From Branchipolynoe longqiensis (Eukaryota; Annelida; Polychaeta; Phyllodocida; Polynoidae), in contig CM059193.1 of the NCBI GenBank assembly GCA_030323885.1, positions 54,650,749 through 54,714,748 of the forward strand: a stretch of 64,000 bases of DNA. Direction: 5' to 3'. A program made the translations under genes and the position numbers. Numbering within the stretch: position 1 is the stretch's first letter; every line of letters begins with the position of its first letter. A model generated the notes under the pieces. The model made no database searches. It was not told where the DNA came from and was given only the letters and a program-made list of their open reading frames with translations. This document shows, in pieces, positions 44,347 to 55,829 of this stretch.

Positions 44347-44505
44347 CTGCGTCCTGGCGAGCTTGTTGGTGAAGACGGTGCGGGTGGGCCGGGCCTTCAT
44401 GAACGAGTTGAGTTGGAAAGCGACCACGGGCCGCGGGTACAGACGCAGGGTCCGGGTGTGTTCGGTGAAGTTACCCAGGATGTTCGTCGAGTTAAAGAAC
44501 CGGAT
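44347..44505 (-). CDS. MADD: MADD exon w5: dDENN core
   Basis: 159 nt (53 codons), phase 0, acceptor ..cttggtgcag and donor GTAATT. It encodes IRFFNSTNILGNFTEHTRTL then RLYPRPVVAFQLNSFMKARP and ends FTNKLARTQ. The HTRTLRL.PRPVVAFQ..SF block is a signature of MADD-type dDENN domains, the C-terminal part of the tripartite DENN module used for Rab3/Rab27 exchange. Confidence 0.97.
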
Positions 44506-44639
44506 CTGCACCAAGTGGGAGAAAAGGAGGTGAACGTTGAATTAATGAGGCGCGAAATGAAGTCAGACTCGTGCATACTTATTTTTATACACCACTAGCT
44601 TTAACCTGTGCACAGCATGGGTTAAAGGTAGAGCTTTGA

Positions 44640-45454
44640 TCAATTAAGAACAGCACTAGAGGTAAAATAGTTGTGAAACCTGCTACTGTTACCATGGCAA
44701 CCCTGATGGCAACTTTGCCAAAGCTGAGACTGCGGAACAACAACTAACGCTGAATGGCGCTAAGCAAATACAAGCCATTTATTACGCGACTGGGCAATGA
44801 GGAACAATGCTAGCTGTAAATTAGTTTTTAAACTGGTGACTGTTACCATGGCAACCCTGGTGGCAACTCTGACACTGCGGAACAAGAACCAATGGTGAAT
44901 GGCGCTAAGCAAATACAAGCCATTTATTACTTGACTGGGCAATGAGGAACAATGGTAGCTGTAACTTAGTTGTAAAAATTGTGACTGTTACCATGGCAAC
45001 CCTGGTGGCAACTCTGACAAAGCTGACACTGCGGAACAGCAACCAATGGTGAATGGCGCTAAGCAAATACAAGCCATTTATTATGTAACTGGGCAATGAG
45101 GAACAACGCTAGCTGTAAATTAGTTGTAAAACTTGTGGCTGTTACCATGGCAACCCTGGTGGCAACTCTGACAAAGCTGACACTGCGGAACAGCAACCAA
45201 TGGTGAATGGCGCTAAGCAAATACAAGCCATTTATTATGTAACTGGGCAATGAGGAACAACGCTAGCTGTAAATTAGTTGTAAAACTTGTGGCTGTTACC
45301 ATGCCAACCCTGGTGGCCACTCTGACAAAGCTGACACTGCGGAACGGCAAACAATGGTGAATGGCGCTAAGCAAATCCAAGCTGTTTTATTACGTGATTG
45401 GGCAGTCAACAACAGTGTTAGCTATAAATCAGTTGTAAAACTTGTGACAGTTAC
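44640..45454 (-). repeat. ~154-bp array with five copies of the w4 exon end and donor
   Basis: Each unit contains, on the sense strand, GTTGCCACCAGGGTTGCCAT then G/GTAAC, matching the last ~30 nt of w4. Exon-end starts are 44693, 44847, 44992, 45146 and 45300, with the real one at 45455 (spacings 154, 145, 154, 154, 155). The rest of the unit (gaatggcgctaagcaaatac) is not exon-like. Short minus ORFs with VATRVAM come from this. Confidence 0.95.
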
Positions 45455-45625
45455 CATGGCGACCCTGGTGGCGACATCGACAGAGTCTACGTCATTGCCG
45501 TAGATGAGGGGATTGTAGCCGGTCGTGGCAGTGAAACTCTCGCGTCGTTTCCACAGTTCGGGGTTCTGCGTCAGCGTGTCGAGGTTCTTGATTGGCTGCG
45601 GACTCATGCTCATGCTGGCCAATGC
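45455..45625 (-). CDS. MADD: MADD exon w4: start of the dDENN region
   Basis: 171 nt (57 codons), phase 0 at both ends, acceptor ..tccctgcag and donor GTAACT. It encodes [20 protein letters not shown] at the start and [20 protein letters not shown] at the end, matching the human ALASMSL.TQPI and [20 protein letters not shown] blocks. The family-conserved sequence runs straight on into w5 (IRFFNST). The last ~30 nt and the donor are repeated five times in the downstream intron at a ~154-bp period. Confidence 0.95.
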
Positions 45626-45779
45626 CTGCAGGGAAGAGACACACAGACAGGCAGGTAAGAGATGGGGCAGGAACAGGGGCTCTATTGCCACACGGTGGTG
45701 GTGGTGGTTGTTGGTGGTTCATGGAGGAGTGTCAGCACAAGTCAGTATAAATGATAGAAATCACCTCAAGATGGTGTTC

Positions 45780-45850
45780 TAGATATTATACATTGTAATC
45801 TACATATATAACATTTATATATATAACATTTATATATATATATATTACAA
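45780..45850. repeat. AT microsatellite
   Basis: tatatata and acatttatatatata repeats; similar runs at about 46220-46340. Confidence 0.85.
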
Positions 45851-45864
45851 ACAGTAAAAAAGTA

Positions 45865-46195
45865 AAGCTTGTTTTATTTAACGACGCCTCTAGACACATT
45901 GATTTTTATCATCGGCTATTAGATGTCAAACATATGGTCATTCAGACATATTTCTTTGGAGGAAACCCACAGCCGCCACATAGGCTACTCTTTCCGATAA
46001 TCAGCAAGGGCTCTTCTATATGCATTTTCCCACATACAAGACAGCACATACCACAGCCTTTGATGAACCAGTTGTGGACCACTGGTTGGAATGAAAAATA
46101 ACCCAAATTGCAAATGAGTCCACTGAGCAGGATCGAAAGGATGACTGACACCTTCACAGGTGGACACGCTACCTCCTGATCTAAGTCCCGCTCCA
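45865..46195 (-). repeat. SINE-2, full copy
   Basis: gcttgttttatttaacgacg through ctcctgatctaagtcccgct. Confidence 0.9.
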
Positions 46196-46544
46196 TATAT
46201 TACAGTGTGTTATATCTAGAATTTTGTATGATATATATATATATATGTATATATAGAACACCACCTTGTGGTGATTCTTGTCATTTATACTGACTTGTAT
46301 TGACTATATATTATATCTATTATATATATACATATATAAATACAGATATATACACAAGCTGGAAATCTGCAAAGTATTTCGGGGAACTGCTACTACAGCG
46401 CCCCCTGGAAGGAGTATTGAAATACAGGTAGTCATTAAGTGCATAACATTTCCGCATTCTAAACATAAGTTAATGAAATACAATATAATTAAATCGAAAT
46501 TATATACTTAAAAGTGGCTATTTAATGAAATCGTGGATTCTATA

Positions 46545-46950
46545 TATATATAAATATGAAATAAGTCTAAATCAATTAGCAATTAATAGGAAATAATCGA
46601 GTAAACATGAATTCTTTGAAATAAGTCTAAATCAATTAGAAATTAATAGGAAATAATAGGTAAATATGAATGTCTGAAATAAATCTAACTCAATTAGCAA
46701 TTTATAGAAAATAATCAAATATACATGAATTCTTTTAAATAAGTCTAACTCAATTCGCAATTAATAGAAATTAATCAAATATACATGAATTCTTTTAAAT
46801 AAGTGCAACTCAATTAGTAATTAATAGGATTTAATCAAGTAAAGATGAATTCTATTAAATAAGTCTAACTCAATTAGGAATTAATAGGAATTAATCAAGT
46901 AAACATGAATTATTTTAAATAAGTCTAACTCAATTAGTAATTAATAGGTA
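46545..46950. repeat. ~61-bp AT-rich tandem repeat, about seven units
   Basis: aaataagtctaactcaatta, gcaattaataggaattaatc and aagtaaacatgaattctttt repeated with small changes. Confidence 0.92.
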
Positions 46951-46954
46951 AATA

Positions 46955-48485
46955 TGAATGTCATTATTAGAGAACAAAATGATAACGGAAGGGTAATCAA
47001 ATTAATTGCTACAGATTAAGTGAAAGCAAAAGCAGAAAGTGAGAACTAGTAGCGATGTATAATGCACATTTGTGTTAATAGTAATAGGCATCCACAAGCC
47101 CTATGAGGAGGTCTACAAATAGGTAGTGGCAGCCAAAATTTTATTGTCATTTTTAAACTAGGAGTTTGGGTCTATTTTAAATAACTAATCAATACAAACA
47201 GAATTTTGAAAGAATTATGTCAATATCTCAAATAGTTTTTGAGTTATGGCCTTCTAAATGTAGAAATGTTAGCATCCCTAAAATCATGTAAAAATCAATT
47301 ACATGAGCCAACTTTGGCACCCAACTACACCATGAAATATCAAAGGAAAATCTTCATAAACGAGGATCATCTTTATTTATACCTAGAGAAGCAGCACACA
47401 ATTTTCCTAAGCCATCATCCAATAAATATGAGAAGAGCGCTCTCTCAAAAAAGGGAAATTACACAAAAGTGTATTTGTCCAATTACGCATGTTGCGGAGG
47501 CAACATGGTTAATTCGCGAACGAGGCAAGGTTTTTGCGCGCAGCACGTGACCCCGCCCTCCCTCGCCCCTCACTTCTCACCCGACACTCACTCTGTCCAC
47601 ATCTAGCTCACCCACCCACCCACCCTTTTCTCTAAGGGGTTAAGTGCTGATGTTCGTTATCTCTGTTTATCTTGTTATCTAGTTGTACTCATTGTTGTTA
47701 TCTAATTATTCAGAATTTGGCATCATCATGACGCCCTTCTCACCAACACTGCCTCTGATGCACGGAAGCCAGCCTTCCTCGTTACAATTGCGCCAGTCAC
47801 ACCTTCGCTGAGCCAGCCTCATGCCAGCCTCACCCGAGGTTATGATTATATAATGAATGATATTTATAACTATTATTGATATCATATATTTACTCCTGAA
47901 TAAATATATAGTGTTTAAACCTGTCTTGTTCCTTGTCCGAGTGATGCTAATTACATGGTAATTCAATTATATAACAACTTTGAGTAAACAGAACTTCATT
48001 CCAAAATACCCAGTAAGTGTCATTATCAATCATTTACAATGACCTGTACAAAGAGAGCATAAATGTTTTTTTCACGGTGATCAAATTATATTCAACGATT
48101 ATATGGTGCCCTAAAAATGGGGGAAAGGCCATTTTGGCAGTTGCGGACTTATTCTTATCAACTAAATACTTTTTCGACATTCAAACAAGAAGTACAATGG
48201 AGGACTCATTTAAAAGATGAATGAATGTACTTTATTTCAGTATAAAAATGCTAAAAATCCATGCAGTGGTTCTGGTGAAATTCTAGTGTAAAAGCAAGGC
48301 AAAATCTGAGCATTTTTCAGATTGATGGGCAGAAACTTGACAGGCTGCCACTACCTACTACAAGTAAAGTAACCAAGCACTGCCAAAAGAAAACAGCAAA
48401 TAATGCATGCATAGCGAGGTGGGGGGTCCCGCATACCACATCCTTCACTACACATTCTATTATCTAAACACATTTTGCACCAAAA
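46955..48485. other. intronic stretch, nothing recognised
   Basis: AT-rich intron; several short ORFs but none with family motifs or matching splice phase. Confidence 0.5.
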
Positions 48486-48487
48486 GT

Positions 48488-48787
48488 AAAGCTTCTTTTA
48501 TTTAACGACGCCTCTAGAGCGCATTGATTTTTGTATCATCGGCTATTGGACGTCAAACATGGTCATCCTGACATAGGCTACTCTTTCCGATAAGCAGCAA
48601 GGGGTCTTTTTATATGCACTTTCCCACAGACAGGACAGCACCTACCACAGTCGTTGATGAACCAGTTGTGAACCACTGATTAGAATGGAAAATAACCCAA
48701 ACTGCAAATGGGTCCACTGAGCAGGATCGATAGGATGACCCACACCTTCACAGGTGGACACTCTACCACCTGAGCTACGTCCCACTC
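48488..48787 (-). repeat. SINE-2, nearly full copy
   Basis: gcttcttttatttaacgacg through ccacctgagctacgtcccac, with a small deletion after cctgacat. Confidence 0.9.
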
Positions 48788-48879
48788 CAGCCATTTTGCA
48801 CCAATAACCACAAGCTTCCGAATAACCAACCTTGGAAGGATTCTTGCCATACATTGTTATGATCTACCTGAGTTAATTT

Positions 48880-49075
48880 TGATTTGTTTGTTTGTTGTTG
48901 TTTTACGTCCTAGCAACATCTAAGGTTATATCAGGACGGGAGTTAATTTTGAAGTCATTCTTATTTTAAATGGCTAACCTTTGAGATATTTGAAGTGTGA
49001 ACATGGAAAATTAATTTTACCAAGCACGCCAAAACTGACCCCTCGATAGGCTTCTGCAGTAACAGGTTCTATATG
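48880..49075. repeat. SINE-1 fragment next to an M1 fragment
   Basis: ttttacgtcctagcaacatc (about 48900) is followed by the M1 middle (taacctttgagatatttgaa to gcagtaacaggttctat). Confidence 0.6.
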
Positions 49076-49089
49076 ACCCCAAATGTTGT

Positions 49090-49325
49090 TGGGACGTAAA
49101 ACCCTGCAAACAGCACTAGGGTAAAAACTCCAAACAAACAAAGTGAATAATATTACTGGGAGGGGTTAAGAATCGGCGGGGGAAATGCGATGTTATACTG
49201 GGGCACTGAGTAACCCGCAAACAGCAATAGGGTAAAAACTCCAAACAAACAAAGGGATAATATTACTGGGAGGGGTTAAAAATCAGCGGGGGAAATGCCA
49301 TGTTATACCGGGGCACTGAGTGCAC
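49090..49325. repeat. ~116-bp direct duplication
   Basis: gcaaacagcaatagggtaaa, aactccaaacaaacaaa and ggggaaatgccatgttatac occur twice in order, ending gggcactgag. Confidence 0.85.
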
Positions 49326-49639
49326 TTGATTTATTACACCCAGCTACTGCTGCTGGTGCTGCTTCTTCTACTGCTGCTGCTGCTGTTATAACCGCCCAGC
49401 TGCACGACGCCCAGCTGCCATCTATTTACACCAGATGCATTGTGGGATGGGCGCCTTGCCAGCTGTAGTGATCGATTACACGATAAGTGCAGCGCGAAGG
49501 CAATTTTGAATGGATCGTGATCAAAATAGCAAACAGGTCCCGGTAACCAGCGCCAAGCCTGACGCAGCCCACCACGCGCATGTGTAAGAAGGCCTATTTA
49601 TTACACAGCTAGGCCTCACTCAGGGAATGAGAGCTCATC

Positions 49640-50410
49640 TATTTAACAAGGTCTAGTTCAATATCAACGCGTGGTAGGTAAAGTCCTGTGGCCCTACCGG
49701 TGAAAATACTGTGTTAATTGCTGAGTCTAGTTCAATATCAACCCATGGTAAGTAAAGTCCCATGGCCCTACCGCTGGAAATACTGTGTTAATTGCTGAGT
49801 CTAGTTCAATATCAACCTCCGATAGGCAAAATCCCATAGCCTTAATGGTTGAAATACTGTGTTAATGGCTGAGTCTAGTTTAATATCAAACCACGATAGG
49901 TATAAAGTCCCGCAACCCTACTGGTGGAAATACTGTGTTAATTGCTGAGTCTAGTTCAATATGAACCTCTGATAGGTAAAGTCCCGTAGCCCTACCGGGT
50001 GAAATACTGTGTTAATTGCTGAGTCTAGTTCAATATCAACCCTCAATAGGTAAAGTCCCGTAGCCCTACCGGTGGAAATACTGTGTTAATTGCTGAGTCT
50101 AGGTCAATATCAAATGGTGATAGGTAAAGTCCCGTAGCCCTAACAGTTGAAATACTGTCTTAATTGCTGAGTCTAGTTCAATATCAACCTGCGATAGGTA
50201 AAGTCCTGTAGCCCTAACGGTCGAAATACTGTATAAATTGCCGAATCTAGTTCAATATCAATCTGCGATAGGAAACATCCTATAACCCTAATAGCTTAAA
50301 TATTGTATTAATGGCTGAGTCTAGTTCAATATTAACCCACGAAAGGTAAAGTCCTGTAACTCTAACACTGGAAAAACTGTGCTAATGACCCGAGTCTAGT
50401 GCAATATCAG
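49640..50410. repeat. ~75-bp tandem repeat, about ten units
   Basis: ctgagtctagttcaatatca, acctgcgataggtaaagtcc, cgtagccctaccggtggaaa and tactgtgttaatt. Units drift in sequence towards the right end. No exon sequence recognised in it. Confidence 0.93.
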
Positions 50411-50559
50411 TGACACCTCCTGGAGGACTGTGGTGGCACTAATGTGATACGCTGAAGATAGATGGCGCTGTGACTGAGTTAATAATGACTTAAGCCTTCC
50501 AAAATCTTAACCATGCATCACCTCCACACGAGTAACCTGCCAGGCCAGCTTGGTTAGCT

Positions 50560-50770
50560 AATAGACCTTTTCCGCGAGATCATGTGCACTGAACTACCAC
50601 CCACAACATAAGTTCTTCCCACTGCCATCAGAGGGCGAGTCGCTGGTGGTGGAAATCCCCTATAAGACCTTTTCCACATAGCATGCAATGCAGCGAACCG
50701 CTACCCGCAACATTACAACACTGATTTCAGAGGGTGGGATGGTAGTTGAAATCGCCTATTCTCTTCTCTA
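50560..50770. repeat. CTCF-like repeat family, two units
   Basis: cactgccatcagagggcgag at about 50620 and a weaker tgatttcagagggtgggatg near 50722. Confidence 0.6.
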
Positions 50771-50958
50771 GCAGATCAATGCAGATTTCCCTTGGATGGC
50801 AGACCAGATTAGACGGTTCATAGCAGATGCCTTAACTAATTCTCAGGCCTTAGCTAGGTGAGGTACAGCGCTTCATATCAGACTAAGCCACAGCTGAGGG
50901 GTAGCTTCCCCAGGAACTCAACAGGAGGTGCCATAGGCGATACCACCATCAATATATT

Positions 50959-51965
50959 TAATGTTGCATAGTCTGATAAAAGCATCACATTTTCAAAAGC
51001 AAAACACTTATCTAGACTTGAACCTCCATATCCACCATAGATACTGGTGCAGTTATAATATTAAAGTTGCATAGTCCGATGGTTTTGAATTTCTGTATTT
51101 TTTCTGAGATAAATATATTAGATCGATCACTAGTATCTACTTTACATTAGTTCAAAGTTACTTTTATGTTAAATGGTAAACTTTTGAGATATTTCGAGTG
51201 CAAACATGGAAAATTAGTTTTGGCAAGCTTGCCAAAACTCTGACACCATAGACTTCTGCAGTAACAGGTTCTGTTAAATTGACTCAGTATTGCCTTCTAC
51301 GCAGAAACAAATGCTTAATAAGTGCATCAGTATCTAAGTTAGATATGTAAAATCAAATCCAGATAATTGGTTTGGTTTTGAAAATTTGATATTTCGTCGG
51401 ACTATGCAGCTTTAAGCATTTGGTGCTAGATAACAGAGCATAGTAAGTCAATGTAAGGGAAGCTGCTACTGCTGAAGCCTATGCATCAGAGTTTTTCCAA
51501 GCATTCCAAAATTAATTTTCCATGTTTAAACTTCAAAAGTTGGTAATTTTAAAGCAAAATTACTTCAAATTAAAATAAGGTTGATTATAGTGATAAATCT
51601 AGCATATTTATCTCAGAAAATGACGGGAACTTAAAATCATCGGACTATGCACCTTTAATATGGTTGGTCTTGCCACCATTACTGGACACCTCCAGCGCTG
51701 ACTAACTGCTATCGAACTAAACAAAGCCGCACATCCTACTTCACATTAGTTTGAAGTAACTTATTTTAAAAGGCTAAAATATGAAAGTGAAAACATGCCA
51801 AAGTAATTTTGGTGTGCACACCAAAATTGCTGGACATCGTAGGCTTTGTTTGCGCCTTGTATAGGCACATCAAATTGAAATAAATGTTCACCAGAATCTA
51901 AATGGGATATGTAGCTTCAAATCTAGGTTAAGTGTTTTTTGGTTTTGAAAATGTGACACTTTCCA
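50959..51965. mobile_element. chain of M1 MITEs: one full and three partial
   Basis: Partial 50959-51060; full 51061-51415 (ttaaagttgcatagtccgat to gtcggactatgcagcttta); partial 51416-51658 in the opposite orientation, ending catcggactatgcaccttta; and a decayed one at 51725-51965. Confidence 0.75.
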
Positions 51966-52129
51966 ATGAAAGTAAAATTAAGAATAAAGAAATAAAATCT
52001 GGGTAAGAAGCTGTTAGCTGTTAGTAAGCAGAAAGCGCCACTGAGAAGGGTGGTGGTATTACTATGATTATTAATCTTAATATTATGGACGTTATGATTG
52101 CTATGATTATCACGATTACAATAATTGCT

Positions 52130-53096
52130 ATGATTGTATGATTGCTAGGTTATTATGGTTGCCATAATTATAATGGGAACTATGGTTGTTATGGTTGCCT
52201 TGGTTACTATGGTTGTTATTGATATGGTTGTTATGGACAGTTATGACTGAGGACACCTGTTCTTGAGGGTCGGGACCCCATTGATTGTCATTATTATGGT
52301 TGTTATTATTATGGTTGTTATGGTGGTTGTGATTTTTACGGTTGTTATGACAGTTATGACTGAGAACACACACTGCTCTTGAGGGTTGGGTCCCAGTTGA
52401 TTGCTATGATTACTATAGTTGTTATGCTCGGGGTTGTTATGGTTGTTATGGTGGTTATGACTGAGGACACACCCTGCTCTTGGAGATCGGGTCCCCGTTG
52501 GTTGCTATGGTTACTATTTGTTGTGATTGGTATGGTTGTTATAGTTGTTATGGTGGTTATGACTGAAGACACACCCTGCTATTTGTTATGATTGTTTTGA
52601 GTGTTATGATTGTTAGGTTGTTATGGTTGTTATGGTGGCTATGACGGTGAGGACACACCCTGTCCTGAGGGTCAGGTCTCCGTTGCTTACTATAGTTACT
52701 ATGGTTGTTATGGTTGTTATGATTGTTATGACTGTTATGACTGTTATAATTATGAGGACACACCCTCCTCTTGAGAGGAGGGTCCCCATTGCTGAGGGCG
52801 ACTATAGTTACTATGGTTGTTATGATTGTTATGATTGCTATGATTGTTATGTTTGCTATGATTGCTATGATTGTTATGAATGTTATGACTATGAGGACAC
52901 ACCCTGCTCTTGAGGGGAGGGTGCCCATTGCTTACTATAGTTACTATGATTGTTATGGTTGTTATGGTTGTTATGATTGTTATGACTATGAGGACACACC
53001 CTGCTCTTGAGGGGAGGGTCCCCGTTGCTTACTATAGTTACTATGATTGTTATGGTTGTTATGGTTGTTATGACTGTTATGACTATGAGGACACAC
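52130..53096 (-). repeat. ~97-139-bp array with copies of the w3 exon end and donor
   Basis: Blocks matching the end of w3 (sense strand GGGGACCCTCCCCTCAAGAG then CAGG/GTGTGTCCTCA) are set in a ttatggttgttatgattg repeat. The clearest start at 53000, 52903 and 52764; more decayed ones lie near 52660, 52575, 52475, 52375 and 52258. Similarity to the real exon falls with distance from the junction. Confidence 0.93.
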
Positions 53097-53198
53097 CCTG
53101 CTCTTGAGGGGAGGGTCCCCGTTGCTGAGGGTGACACGTTGGAGAGCGGCTGGCAACTTGAGCTGGTCCAGGTACCACTCATTACTCGTATCCAGTAT
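53097..53198 (-). CDS. candidate MADD cassette exon w3 (34 codons)
   Basis: 102 nt, phase 0, acceptor ..gctatag and donor GTGTGT. It encodes ILDTSNEWYLDQLKLPAALQ followed by RVTLSNGDPPLKSR. Like w2 it falls between w1 and w4 and keeps the frame. The GTGTGT donor is weak. The last ~30-40 nt and the donor recur at least eight times in the tandem array just downstream (52250-53096), and a 59-bp triplicate lies 27 bp upstream of the acceptor, so the exon is bracketed by arrays. It is unrecognised in vertebrate MADD. It may be a lineage-specific or alternative exon. Confidence 0.55.
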
Positions 53199-53224
53199 CT
53201 ATAGCAACCCAACAACAACAGCAA

Positions 53225-53392
53225 CATCAACAGTCAGTAACAACGTTAACATGCCGGGCGGGATAATCAGTGACTGTCAACAACAGTCAGTAACAACGTC
53301 AATGTGTCGGGCCGGGTAATCAGCGACGGTCAACAACAGTTTGTAACAATGTCAACGTGTCGGGCGGGGTAATCAGCGACAGTCAACAAGAA
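53225..53392. repeat. ~59-bp triplicate just upstream of the w3 acceptor
   Basis: caacagtcagtaacaacgtc, aatgtgtcgggccgggtaat and cagcgacggtcaa in three units, beginning 27 bp from the acceptor. Confidence 0.9.
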
Positions 53393-53414
53393 CCAGGGCA
53401 GTAAGCAGGTAAGT

Positions 53415-53745
53415 GCAGGTGGGGGCTGGGGGCTGGGGGTAAGAAGGATGGGGAAGGGGAAGAGGGGGAGGGGTGGGGAGCGGAAGGGGAGATGGAGTGG
53501 AACGGGTATGAGGAGAGGAGTGGAGACAAGCGGGAGAGGGAGGAGAGAGCATGGGGGAAAGGGAGTGGGGGAGTTTGAGTGGGGGAGAGTGACTGGGGGA
53601 AGGTGGGTGAGGGGAAAGGGTAGAGGGGGAGGGAGGGAGGAGGGGGGGAGGGGGGAGAGGGAGGAGCAGGTGGGTGAGGGAGGGGAGGGAGGGAGGAGCG
53701 GGGAGAGGGAGAAGCTGGTAGGTGAGGGAGTGGAGTAGGGAAGAT
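53415..53745. repeat. purine-rich (GGGGA)n low-complexity tract
   Basis: About 330 bp of ggggaaggggaagaggggga and similar, so C/T-rich on the gene's sense strand upstream of w3. Long ORFs in both directions here are compositional. Confidence 0.9.
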
Positions 53746-53754
53746 GGGACAAAA

Positions 53755-55180
53755 CTTTGTCCATTGTAACGATCAACATACTATCTGCTTATGCATTTGC
53801 TCAGGATAAGCTGATTTGTTTTTTACATGGTGTTTCATAATCCCAATAGAATACATATTGATTTGAAGCAAATGTCCTTGTGTTTTTATGCTTGATTCCC
53901 ATTGGTGGAAGGAGGTGGTATGATACTCTACTATGAACCCATGTAACTATATAATAATAAACCAGAGGGCTGTACTCTCTCTCTTATACTTTACTCTCTT
54001 CCTTTCTCTTTGTCTGTATTGTTTTCCTCATAGCCTACGTACACAGCCACAGATCCGAGCATTAGATTATACAGCATGACGCATAATGCATGACGCATAA
54101 CACACATCACATAGCGCATGTCACACTATGCACTAATGCAACCAAACATTACCAGACGGGATGGTCGAATGAGTTGAGCATTTAAGCTTTCGTGTGGCAG
54201 GTCATGAGATTCAAATCTACTGGGTTTGAACCCCGACTGAGTACAATTAATGACTTTAAACAAATGCATCCTTTTCACTATCTAGCCTGCTGCTTGACAT
54301 TATTAAAACAGGGCAAGGAGCAGTAGAATAAGGATGGGTGGTGGTTAGGAGTTTTACTTCCTGGCAACATCTAAGGTCATATCAGGACAGGTGGAATGAG
54401 GAAGACGTATTGTCCACGATTAGAATTTCCATCGCTTAAATTGATGAATTAAATTATAATTTTTAATTAAAAGAACAGAAATGCTCATAAAAATAGGCCA
54501 ACAATCAATGTCCGTGCTCATAGGCATCATGGTCCAACACAACCCACTGTCCAGGAGTTATTTATAGCACAATCTGAGGCTGAGGGCTTCTAGGGTCAAT
54601 GGAGGTCACTGGGTGGCTGGGAAGGATGGGGGGGGGTGGAGGAGGAGGTTGATTGATTGGTGGTTTCTTTACGCCGTGTCATCAGTATGGACCATATTCA
54701 CAGCGAGAGTTGTTTGTTTTTTTATTCAACCATCGCCTTTACATATAATGTAAAAGCATACAATCAATTATGTGTCAATAAACACTAATGAATTTTTTAA
54801 AGGTCACAATCATATAATTAAATAAAATAAATGAAAGACTTAATTGATCAAAATTGTTTTAATGAACTATATGACGTGGTACAGACCAGCTGTCCTCAAA
54901 AAGGCTCAAATGTCTTCTTGTTTTACTTTAGTAAAAAGGTCATGCACGCTGTTTGCAGTGTAAAATTGTTGGCGCAGTGCCATCAAATCGACACAGTTTA
55001 GTACAAAATGTGCTTGACTGAAATGTGCTTGACTGTCAGTGGGGAATGACATCAAATACATTTAGGGGTAGGGTCCCCCTTGAGCAGGAAAACGTGGGGA
55101 AGGGGGGAAAGGGGAAGGCGGGGGGGGGGGGCAAAGGCTACTCGAGATCTGCCAGAAGTAATTACCATGCTATTACGTGT
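53755..55180. other. intronic stretch with SINE fragments in both orientations
   Basis: A SINE-1-type head in plus orientation (cagacgggatggtcgaatga) is at about 54155 and a SINE-1 fragment (ttttacttcctggcaacatc) at about 54350. Poly-G runs are at 54630 and 55118. No gene. Confidence 0.5.
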
Positions 55181-55184
55181 CCAC

Positions 55185-55530
55185 TGGTTGGTTGGTTGGT
55201 TGGTTGTTACAGTTTTATGTCCTGGCAACATCTAAGGTCATATCAAGACGGGTACCAACTTGTGACAGTGCACACTCATGGTGAATTTATAATGCTGGCC
55301 CACTGGGAAATCAGGCCACCAGCACCATGACCTGATATCACACTCAGACACATTACCAGACACTGATCCAAGCAGTCTTTGCCCTATCCTATTAAAGCCG
55401 AGCGGCAGGCTAGGAAGTGACAAGTATCAATTTTATAAGTCATTGGTTTGAGACTCGGCTGGGAACAGAACTCCCGACCTCCTGCATGCGAGTCCCGCGC
55501 TCTACCGATTCGGCCACCGCGCCCAGTCAC
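55185..55530 (-). repeat. SINE-1, full copy
   Basis: ggttggttggttggttgtta through cgctctaccgattcggccac; the head on the minus strand is tRNA-like (GGTGGCCGAATCGGTAGAGC). Confidence 0.85.
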
Positions 55531-55829
55531 GTGACTCCTCGCTCAGTTGCCGCTTGGACACAAACCCGCGAGGTCCAGCTGAACACCGGATTCATTTTTC
55601 CGCCACCCACCCCTCAGCTACAAACCTGCTAATACATCAGTAGGGCTGAGAGTGCGGAGTGTTCCTCGCTAATTGTCCATCTCTGTTGCCGTTGATTGAA
55701 TCAAGCATATTATACCACTTCCGTCTCGTTACGAATTACTTTTGAAATAAAGAATTCTGAATCCAGTGAATAATCACGTTATATCCGAATTCACGTTGAA
55801 TCTGGCCACCTTATAATGGCGCTGTATAT

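Noticed and set aside
53330..53779. A 149-codon Ser/Pro/Leu ORF
   Set aside because: Product of the purine-rich low-complexity tract; no conserved features.
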